Shown here piece by piece: positions 22,405 through 29,919 of a stretch of DNA of 29,919 nucleotides (within the stretch, counting starts at the first letter, position 1; each line of letters starts with the position of its first letter). This stretch comes from Paraglomus occultum (Eukaryota > Glomeromycota > Glomeromycetes > Paraglomerales > Paraglomeraceae), in the NCBI GenBank assembly GCA_910592205.1, contig CAJVPJ010000299.1, positions 1 to 29,919 of the forward strand, given 5' to 3'. The translations under genes and the position numbers were made by a program. The notes under the pieces were generated by a model, which searched no databases, was not told where the DNA came from, and saw nothing but the letters and a program-made list of their open reading frames with translations.

Positions 22405-23793
22405 ATGATACGAACAAAAGTAACACCCTCTTTCAATCCCTATCCACTATTCGATTCCTCGACTACTACCGATAACATATCTCCAGATGGCACCCAAGTG
22501 TTTCAACTTGAAAGCTACCGTGCAGAAGAGCTTCTGTTCGAACATAACCCGCCATATATCCTCACTCTACCCTTTGAAAAAATCTTAGCCAAAGGCAAAA
22601 GAGCTGCAAAACATAAAATACCGCGTCCGTTAAATCAATTCATGATATTCCGTAAAGATTTCGAAGCCAGATACAAATTAGAACATCCAGACGAGCGATT
22701 GTCGACCACTTGTTATACTAAAATGGCCACCGAGGCATGGAATAAACTTCCAGGACAAACAAAAAGATATTTCATCTATCTGCAGAGAGAAGCAGAAAAG
22801 TGGCACAAGCGTACATATCCAAATTACAAATTTTCTCCTAAGAAAAAAGAAAGGATTAGAAAGAAAAAATGCAGAAAGGAGAGCAAAAAGAGAGAAAATG
22901 CCGGTGTTATTAGTAATCCTATTATAATTAATCGAACAAACAAGGAAAACAATACTGCAAACAATGACTACGCAAATCATAATGACACAAATGCTGGTGA
23001 CACAATCTCGGACGATACTAATAAATTGAGTCTTTATGATGATTTTTACCCAACAACTGCTACCACCTCCGCCACTGTCACTACCACAACCACAACCACT
23101 ACCACTACCACAACCACAACGCCATCGACCGTTTTGTTCAATCCCACACTTGACACTAATCTTCATCCCGCAGCCAGCCATGCCACATCATCATCTTCCA
23201 ACCCCATCCTTCTTTCTCCAGTTTATCCGTCACAATGTTCGGACGTACCAATCTCTTCAACACAACAATCCTTTAGCTGTTTATCCGTTACATCTCCAAT
23301 AATAACACAACAGCCATCGTTTCCCTACGATGATTATTCGACTCCTTCCCTTATCTCGCCATATCTGCTTCCTCCTGCCAAACCCGATAATACGTTCGTC
23401 AACACTCTTTCTACCACTACTCCACCCTTGACACCATGCGATAATGGCAGCAGCAATGGATATAGTTACGGAGAACACATCGAGAACGTAATAAATGAAA
23501 TGACAAACGGCAATGTAGGGCAGCAAACGAAAGGCGACGAGTGGGCGAATGAATTTGGTTACAGACTTGGGTCAAGTGCCGGACTAGATGATTTACGGAA
23601 ATGCATATTTGTGAATATGGGTCACGATATGAACCACGATTGGCATGCTGATACTGATATTAATAGGCATCTTGATAACATTATCACTACTTCGGTTCAG
23701 ACTGATGGTCATTTGAACCGATACACTTTTAACAGATCATCTGACGAATTGAGATGCTTTGCTGATATATCGTATATTCAAACATGTATTTAG
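22405..23793 (+). CDS. MATA-type HMG-box protein, 462 aa
   Basis: A single-exon gene from ATG to TAG. The HMG box spans about residues 72-147 and has the MATA_HMG pattern: IPRPLNQFMIFRKDFEARY for helix 1, KMATEAWNKLPGQTKRYF for helix 2, and AEKWHKRTYPNYKFSPKKK for helix 3. A strongly basic stretch follows (about 145-164) and is a likely nuclear localisation signal. The box binds the DNA minor groove and bends it. Members are transcription regulators, including fungal mating-type proteins, and are greatly expanded in arbuscular mycorrhizal fungi. The rest is low-complexity, rich in Asn, Ser, Thr and Pro, with 14 consecutive Thr (226-239), as in an activation or flexible region. An N-terminal PPY..LP motif (49-56) is shared with the neighbouring HMG protein. 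Nothing here shows a mating-type role for this copy. Confidence 0.92.
   Translation: MIRTKVTPSFNPYPLFDSSTTTDNISPDGTQVFQLESYRAEELLFEHNPPYILTLPFEKILAKGKRAAKHKIPRPLNQFMIFRKDFEARYKLEHPDERLSTTCYTKMATEAWNKLPGQTKRYFIYLQREAEKWHKRTYPNYKFSPKKKERIRKKKCRKESKKRENAGVISNPIIINRTNKENNTANNDYANHNDTNAGDTISDDTNKLSLYDDFYPTTATTSATVTTTTTTTTTTTTTTPSTVLFNPTLDTNLHPAASHATSSSSNPILLSPVYPSQCSDVPISSTQQSFSCLSVTSPIITQQPSFPYDDYSTPSLISPYLLPPAKPDNTFVNTLSTTTPPLTPCDNGSSNGYSYGEHIENVINEMTNGNVGQQTKGDEWANEFGYRLGSSAGLDDLRKCIFVNMGHDMNHDWHADTDINRHLDNIITTSVQTDGHLNRYTFNRSSDELRCFADISYIQTCI
23079..23121 (+). repeat. (ACC/ACA/ACT) trinucleotide tract coding poly-Thr
   Basis: A near-pure run of threonine codons inside the HMG gene encodes residues 226-239. 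Mixed ACC, ACA and ACT codons suggest it is old or selected at protein level, not a fresh expansion. Confidence 0.85.
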
Positions 23794-24039
23794 TAATATT
23801 TATAAGTTAGATATATACATACAAGGACATTCCAGGCACTAGATTATTATTACAAATTTGCTATACATTTCTCTCTCTTTTTCTCTTCCCCCAATTCACA
23901 ATGCATTATTCATCACATGGTAATCTCTCACAATGTAAACAGTAATCAATAAATATTTATCAAATATTAGTAACAAAAAAAAAAGCAAAACAAACGGAAT
24001 ATAGAATCAACTTACCTGTGTGTTTAAAGCACGTTTCGT
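23794..24039. other. Shared 3' spacer between two convergent HMG genes
   Basis: This 246-bp spacer separates the two stop codons. AATAAA at 23948-23953 on the plus strand lies about 155 nt after the upstream stop and may be the polyadenylation signal of the plus-strand gene. A consensus splice donor on the minus strand (CAGGTAAGT) lies just after the stop of the minus-strand gene. Transcript ends are likely to overlap. Confidence 0.5.
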
Positions 24040-24681
24040 TTACTGTTCACTACCATTCAACGCACTAACGACCACGTCCTTCATGAAACTTTGACCGCTA
24101 AAAGCCTGCCCACTAGCGTCAAATCCTTTGCAAAAATCTTCGGCTTCCCGTCGACCGACAACTTTTTCTCTTCTTTTCGCTCTTCTTTCGGAGGGTCCAG
24201 AGTATTGTCTGATACGCAGCGGTTTTGCTCCTTTTTCTGTCTCGGTCGAGCATTTCTTTGGTTTATAATCGTATTCTGGATATAACTCCTTATGGATTTG
24301 CGCGGCGAGTTTGGCCAGCAGATTAAAGTACTTTCTCAAACCCTCATCTGAATGCCATATGTATGCGGCCGTTTTGCTCATAACTTTACTATCGACTTTG
24401 GTATCACTGAGTATACTCCGCCTTCTAGCATCAAAGTCTTTCTTGAAAATAATGAAACCGTTTTGAGGGCGTGGAGGTTGATCATCTCTGCGCGAACGTG
24501 ATTTGCTCAACCGAGTACCCGGGTGTACTAGGTCAATGGGAGGAAGATAAGTTTTATACGGTGGCCGAGTAAGAAGCTGAAAATTTTCGTTAGAGTATTC
24601 CGCCGAGTTCACAAGGTGATTCGATAGAGATAGATGATTATATAAAAAAGAATCTAAGTCCCAATAATGCTCTTGGTACAT
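24040..24681 (-). CDS. MATA-type HMG-box protein, 213 aa
   Basis: A single open frame from ATG (MYQEHYWDLDSF) to TAA, with an in-frame TAG upstream and no earlier ATG. The HMG box covers about residues 69-143: PPRPQNGFIIFKKDFDARRR, then MSKTAAYIWHSDEGLRKYF, then AAQIHKELYPEYDYKPKK. It aligns with the box of the neighbour at the RPxN, IFxKDFxAR, KYF, HKxxYPxY and PKK positions. The two proteins also share a PPY..LP...L...G.R..K pattern before the box. A basic patch follows (RRAKRREKVVGRR, 166-178). The protein ends soon after the box and lacks the long low-complexity tail of its neighbour. It is expected to be a nuclear DNA-binding regulator. Alignment of the two boxes is clear but distant, so they are not a recent duplication. 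Confidence 0.9.
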   Translation of the reverse strand: MYQEHYWDLDSFLYNHLSLSNHLVNSAEYSNENFQLLTRPPYKTYLPPIDLVHPGTRLSKSRSRRDDQPPRPQNGFIIFKKDFDARRRSILSDTKVDSKVMSKTAAYIWHSDEGLRKYFNLLAKLAAQIHKELYPEYDYKPKKCSTETEKGAKPLRIRQYSGPSERRAKRREKVVGRREAEDFCKGFDASGQAFSGQSFMKDVVVSALNGSEQ

Positions 24682-27205
24682 GAGGTTGTTACGTGTTTTT
24701 TTACGTATATGAAACGTATGACAGCACTAGAATTTGATGAATTTTGTATATTGTGATTTTTCAAAATCTGTTTCTTCGGTTAAAGTCAAATTATTGCGAT
24801 TGTTGCATCGGGGATTTTTTTTCTCCTCTCATTTAGAAAGAGTCATTTAAAATCCCTTGAAACAAGTCCTTATATATAGTTATTTAAGACCGACTGTTGT
24901 TTATCTGCTTAGCGGAGTACTGATGAGCTATCGATAGTCATGTGTTCTTTTATGTTACCGTTATTAAGAGTTCCAAACGGGTGAATATAACCTATTTTCG
25001 CCGCAAATTACCTTATTCTTTATTGTTTATGTGTTACTGCAGCGCATTTCACCTCATGACATGTGCATGTATTCTCTTCTCCCCCTCTCCCATCCGCGAC
25101 AAACTTTAGCTTATGCGCTTATGACCCATTGAGCCAGACCACATGATGCGATCGGAAATGTACGACCCGACGTAGGACTAAATGTGCTATCGACCGTGCA
25201 AAGGTGAACTTTTGAAATAGGAAATTCAGGAAAAAAACTTTTATAACAAGGGTAACGGATAACATCTCGATTCACTTTTTCTTACCTCGATGGTCTTGTA
25301 ACTTGGTATCCTATACATTGAATGGGCCACTCTTCTAACCCATGGTGAAGGCTATGCATCGTAGCACATTGGTTATCATGTTATCTTATCAGTCCTTGGC
25401 ACAATATTATCCTTGTAACCATCGTCACATGACGCTTTGATTCAAGTGCACAATCACGATGATCCGATAATGATAAGATCCTCACATGCCCTACCCTTTT
25501 AATAAAATTTCCCTAAACAGATCGACCTGCATCGAATAACATTGTGAGCGGGGGATGAGTGCGGAAATTTTCGTCAAGCCAAACAAGTTTCAGGGTGACA
25601 CAGAATTTCTAAATGATTTTTTATTTTTATCTGAGGGGTTTAAATGCAATTTGTTTATTATTATTGTTGTCGGGCCGCGTGATCAAAATAAAAATGGATG
25701 TGTTGGAAAAGATTGGAGGAAAGATTTTGAAACCCAAATATTTAATGATTAACCAAACGTGTGGGAATGCGATTGGAGAAGGTTTATCTGATTCATCGCC
25801 GATTATGCAAGCCTGCAAATGAAAGTAGTGCTCACATACCCTTTTTCTCTTAATTTACCGGAAGACATCCGAAAAAGCTTATTACAAACAATCGGTTTTA
25901 ATTGCGTTTGTCTTTTAAAAATTTGAGAGCAGTCTATGCCGAATTCTCATTAAAAAAAAAAAAAAGGAAGCAAAACAAATGATTTTTACACTTTTCGCTG
26001 TGACACTTCAAAAGTTTTCAATGTTTGAGTAATCGAGTTCATTAACAAATTGCAAGACACTATTATCTTAGCAGTAAAAAAAAAAAGGGGGGGAACACAA
26101 AATAAGTAAATTGTAGAAGAAAACCAAAAGGTTAAAATACGTAAAATAACAACAAGAGCTGTTAAACTCAACGCTTAAGCTTTGAATAAAGTTAATTTAA
26201 AAATATTACATTAAAACAGTCTGGTATTTTGATTTACTAGAGAGTATAATTATACATTGGTCAAACATTTTGTTGGTAATTCACCACCAGATACGACATC
26301 ATAACATCTTTTCTCACACACTTGAGCGTGAGTTGGGGCTTAGTCTTACATCTGATAGCCACGTTTATTGTATCAAGACTGGCGATTATTGTTAGTCGCC
26401 TGTCATTTACAATCTGATATTACTAACCGTTCGATAGCAAGAACTGTGCGTGAACAAATCAATACTAAATTTTTTGTTTTTTTTTTGTTAATATTAATTT
26501 TATTTTATTTCGGTGAATGGTCGAAACAATTGTTTAATATAAATTTAATTATAAAAAGAATGATATAATTATAATGTCTTTTGCAAAATCGTATTGCAAT
26601 TTTTTGATAAATAATTTATTATTATGTAATTTACTAATATACTCGGTGAAATCATAATACAAAGAGAATGTTCGACATTGATAACCAACAAAATTGGCTA
26701 CATTTGTAAATGAATCGTGCCAATGCTCACGAGGGGTATTAATCACGTGCTGGCGTTTACCTGTAGTTTATATTGGACGGTTAGTCTACATTTCCGCAAT
26801 TATTTTTAATTTAGAAAAAGTCCTGAGATTAAATTCTTCACGAAAGCAAGAGGTCAATATAAGTGTAAGACATGGATACGAAAAATCTCTATTGTTTCTT
26901 ATTTTATACCTTTTCACCGAATTTGGCTATTGTGATACTATATTGCGTAAGCATTGATAGTGATGTCGTCGATTTAATGTGTAAACCAGAAGACTAGTAA
27001 ATTTGGGGCAGGCTATAAGAAAAACCAGACAAGTGAACATTATTATGTGACATAAATGAGAGTCCCATGTGACTGAAAGATTAGTAAATATTAAGTAATT
27101 AGTGCTGTTTTGAAATTTAGTAGCATATCTATGGCTCAGATACAAATTTATAGATAATCTTTAATCTTGTTATTATAGCAATTATGAGTAAAATTTACGA
27201 AATTA
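24682..27205. other. Gene-poor spacer
   Basis: No gene could be supported. The best small frame is ATG 25694-25822 (+), beginning MDVLEKIGGKILKPKYLMIN and ending SSPIMQACK. Its composition is protein-like but it is only 42 codons and unrecognised. A frame at 26549-26746 (-) has a partly protein-like stretch (VANFVGYQCRTFSLYYDF) and may be another decayed fragment near the transposase relic. Poly-A runs lie at about 25952-25964 and 26078-26089. Confidence 0.35.
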
Positions 27206-27392
27206 AATTTCATGGTACCGGGGCATCCTAAATTCAAGTGTGATGGTAGTTTTGGATTGATTAAGAAACCATACCGAAAATGACATAGATTATATTGTTG
27301 AGGTTGTGAAAACATCAAGTACAGCTGGATTACACAAAGCGGACAATGGAAAAAATTTTCAATATTTGGATTTTGATTCCGTGCTGGGGATT
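27206..27392 (+). pseudogene. Decayed DDE-type transposase fragment
   Basis: The first part reads FMVPGHPKFKCDGSFGLIKK in one frame and ends at a TGA (27281-27283). The second part starts two bases back in another frame with NDIDYIVEVVKTSSTAGLHK and ends at a TGA (27393-27395). Together they match the C-terminal pattern GHxKFxxDxxFGLIKKxYR, then a helix with VV..SS. I associate this with degenerate DDE-superfamily transposases common in these fungi and in some animals; the pattern match is from memory. Upstream, a GGGCAG..AAGAAAAACC stretch near 27007-27027 may be the remains of the usual NCGGQNKN block, but it is too damaged to call. A relic without function. Confidence 0.5.
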
Positions 27393-28237
27393 TGATTCCG
27401 TGTTGGAGATTTTTCCTTAAAAATTGAGTGGTTTGCAAAATTATCAACATTTTCTGTTTGAAGCAGTTAACCCCGGATTGTCAAAGACCAGATGTAGATG
27501 GTTGCTAATTATAATAGTGCTTATACTAAATTTAATCTATTGAAAACTAAAAAGCAAAAGTTTTCTGAAATAACAAAAAATACTTTCCTATTACTATCCC
27601 CTCCTCCTTGGTTATAATTATTTTTACTATAGTATTTGTCCGTTTGTTAATTCCTCGCTGTCATTAGGTTATCTGTCTAATATTATAACATAAACAGTAC
27701 CCGTCATCTTTTATTGCCTTTAATTATTTTAAAAGGAATATAATAATAATAGTAAATATTTTTAAAAAAAAAATTTAGAAAAAACGAAACAGTTAGCCGT
27801 TAAAGGGAGAAGTTTAAATAGTAATAGAGAATTTGAAATGCAGTTGACAACACTGTTAAAGAACATAGGGTTGAAACTTTAAAACCTCACAAAGATTTGA
27901 AGGATTATCTTACTTGAATTTGAATTGAAATCTAATACTAAGCCATTGACTGCCCTATCAAGAATGTAATTTCAGTAAAATCATTATTGAAATCTAAATC
28001 AGTAAATATAATAATAAATGTAAATGTAAATGTAAATGTAAAATGGTAACGTTCAGGCTACTACTACTGCAACCTTGACGCTTCAAAAAAATCCAGTTTT
28101 AAGACTCATTCACATACTAGCAGAATCGGGTTACACATTATATATATTAATATTTTAATCTTTAATTGCTGATATAATAATAAACATACAAGAACCATTC
28201 TCGGTCTTATTCATTCAATGATTAGCATTATTTATTA
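27393..28237. other. Spacer downstream of COQ6
   Basis: AT-rich DNA without a gene. It contains an imperfect 20-bp tandem duplication around 27369-27410 (shared core TGATTCCGTG) and a (TAAATG)n microsatellite at 28015-28041. The 3' end of the COQ6 transcript lies at the right side. Confidence 0.45.
28015..28041 (+). repeat. (TAAATG)n hexanucleotide microsatellite
   Basis: About four and a half copies of TAAATG in tandem within non-coding DNA. Confidence 0.85.
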
Positions 28238-29919
28238 TTATCCGTGAGTATCCGTTCCGATCCCCATGGCGAATTTCATTATTTCAGCCTGAATGAGAGA
28301 TGAATATTAGCAGCTTAATGAATATGGTCCTTTCATCAGACACAATGTATAGTTGTCCTAGTCCACATTAATACCATACCTTGAGCGGCGACATTCTGTT
28401 GATCGCGTTTAACCCAATAGATCTTGACCATACTATTGGACCAAATTCAGTGGCATATAATTTATGTAATTTATCTACAGCCCCAATCATAGCAAGGTTG
28501 GGCAAGTATCGAGCAGACGAGTATTCGCCAAGTAATTCCAGATCACCTAGAAAGTATTATATAATTATTATTGTGCAGAGTGCTTTGGTGAGCATAGTTG
28601 TATTAAAGATTACCAATGTTCTGTCCTGTGTTAACTCCAGCCTGAATGGTTTGCGTCAGGCATTGGACATCTGCAATTCCTTGATTTAATCCTTGACCAG
28701 CAAGTGGGTGTATGGTATGTGCTGCATCACTGTTGACAAGAACAAATGTCAGACCCACTTTAATTCATTTTCACATTAATTCACTTGTGCCTTTTCTTAC
28801 CCAATCAAGGTAATCCTCTCTTTAACATATCTCTCAGCGTTCCTCATCTTCAATGGAAAAGAAGCTCTACTCTTTTCTTGCACGCCAAAAACCCTTGGGG
28901 GTAATATTCTATCTTTATCCATGTTCTCATCCGCGATATTCTTGGTTTCAACTTGTTCCCGCCATGTAATTTCATCTTGTAAATTTATATCGCCTCCCTC
29001 TAAAAGCTGTGACTGAAAATACTGTAGGTCGGCCAAACGCAGTCGGAAAGCAGCATTGACAAGATGAACAAAATCGCTTTCTGGAAGGAGACGAAGTTTT
29101 GACGCCAATGCAGGAATAGTAGACCACACTAGTGAAGAAAAGCCTTCTCTAAGCTGTACAAAAACGGAATATATAGTATTATATATACTTCGAGTCTATT
29201 AGACGATAGAACAAGTAAATGTACTTGCCGGTAACATGGCAATAGGTCCGGTTGGAAGGAATCGCTGCCAAGCTGTCTTATTCTCCACTAGAGGGTCAAC
29301 ATGTAACGTGGCAACAACTGCATTGGCGTCATAATCCCAACCAAGCATATCTATACCAGCAAAAGAGCGTACAGCTGAGTTTATTCCATCAGCGCCGACC
29401 TATACAAAATGGTAAATGACAGATTCGTTTGACAAATTCCAGTTATGGGTAAGCTAATTCTAAATTATATCATGCTTACCAGTAGACGCGCCTTTAAAGT
29501 CTTTCCACTACTTAGAAAAACAGTGGGCCAATCTGACAGATCAAATTCATTTCCTGATTCACTTTCGTAAAAAATTTTTTCAACCTTTGTGCCGTCGAAA
29601 ACGTCCACATTCCCATTATAGCATTCCTCAAGACGGGCAAGAATCGCACGTTGAATATGATTGTTTTCCACAATCCACGCGATGGCATCCGACTTGATAT
29701 TATCGAGATCAAAGCTTAGTCTAGAGTCGCTGATACCATCCCAAACTTGCATGTATTCGTAGGGTCGGGTGCGAGAATTATCTACATGTTGCCAGGCTCC
29801 TATGTCTAATATCCAAATCGAACGGTACACGGTTAACAATGACATATAAACTGGGGGGGGGGGGACCGGCTCTGGCGACAAAAGTTTACATATTACCTTT
29901 TAGAAATCCGACGGATCGG
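28238..29919 (-). CDS. COQ6: Ubiquinone biosynthesis monooxygenase COQ6, partial (N-terminus outside window)
   Basis: Well-supported exons on the minus strand are 29850-29480, 29399-29229, 29153-28801, 28729-28614, 28546-28380 and 28288-28238 (stop TAA). They give 408 residues, against about 470-480 for the family. The missing part includes the N-terminal FAD-binding GxGxxG. COQ6 is a flavin hydroxylase on the matrix side of the mitochondrial inner membrane that adds the C5 hydroxyl in coenzyme Q synthesis. Diagnostic segments are LDIGAWQHVD, RPYEYMQVWDG, LLVGADGINSAVR, TGPIAMLPLREGFSSLVWST and GDAAHTIHPLAGQGLNQG, the last being the second FAD motif and split by an intron. The C-terminus has WSRSIGLNAINRMSPLK. 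Introns of 80, 75, 71, 67 and 91 nt keep the frame; the second is GC-AG. Left of 29850 lies a 12-C tract and acceptor CAG. A 46-nt intron and a scrap of exon at 29897-29919 are possible but uncertain. Confidence 0.93.
29853..29864. repeat. 12-nt G/C homopolymer
   Basis: Twelve G on the plus strand (twelve C on the minus strand) sit directly before the CAG acceptor of the first well-supported COQ6 exon and act as its pyrimidine tract. Runs this long are often miscounted in assemblies. Confidence 0.9.

Noticed and set aside
22678-23181. Minus-strand 167-codon frame with Gly/Cys/Ser-rich repeats
   Set aside because: Antisense of the poly-Thr coding tract and HMG box; no independent evidence.
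26549-26746. Minus-strand 65-codon frame with partly protein-like sequence
   Set aside because: It is short, has no ATG-supported start that fits the protein-like part, and no recognised family. Mentioned only as a possible relic in the spacer entry.
28381-28689. Plus-strand 102-codon frame
   Set aside because: Antisense to two COQ6 exons and an intron, which have strong family support on the minus strand.
1-29919. A multi-gene cluster or defence-like system
   Set aside because: The recognisable genes (Sel1, membrane protein, coiled coil, HMG pair, COQ6) are widely spaced and mixed in strand and function. Nothing ties them together.

Overview
The window looks like nuclear DNA of an arbuscular mycorrhizal fungus, most likely Rhizophagus or a close relative in the Glomeromycotina. 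The support is: an AT-rich base composition; protein genes cut by many short introns (67-195 nt); a Sel1-repeat gene of the kind that is highly amplified in these fungi; two MATA-type HMG-box genes of a family known to be expanded there; a nuclear tRNA with a spliced intron; and scattered decayed DNA transposons. The species assignment is inference, because no search could be run.

Layout from left to right. Positions 1-77 are the end of a pogo/Tc1-mariner-type element, followed by gene-poor DNA with a perfect hairpin at 1078-1133. A Sel1-repeat gene lies on the minus strand (3462 down to 1805). It is interrupted by an in-frame TGA and then a frameshift, so only its first 314 codons are open. 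Gene-poor DNA follows to 8.36 kb, with a 40-bp inverted repeat and a dispersed third copy of its arm. At 8360-9898 (+) a three-exon gene encodes a type I single-pass membrane protein. After another long spacer, a seven-exon coiled-coil gene occupies 15112-13679 (-). An intron-containing tRNA-Ile(UAU) gene lies at 16758-16665 (-). A desert of more than 5 kb (16.8-22.1 kb) holds a 148-bp pogo-like MITE.

At 22405-23793 (+) and 24681-24040 (-) two MATA-HMG-box genes stand tail to tail, 246 bp apart. From 24.7 to 28.2 kb there is spacer with one recognisable decayed DDE-type transposase fragment. The right edge holds most of a COQ6 gene (ubiquinone biosynthesis monooxygenase) on the minus strand. 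Six exons in the window are well supported. One of its introns has a GC-AG boundary. The N-terminal exons lie outside the window.

The genes are independent eukaryotic units: there is no operon-like organisation and no sign of a shared pathway. I found no convincing new multi-gene system. The most interesting items are the tail-to-tail HMG pair, the unrecognised surface-type membrane protein, and the decaying Sel1 array whose stop codon can be explained by one base change.
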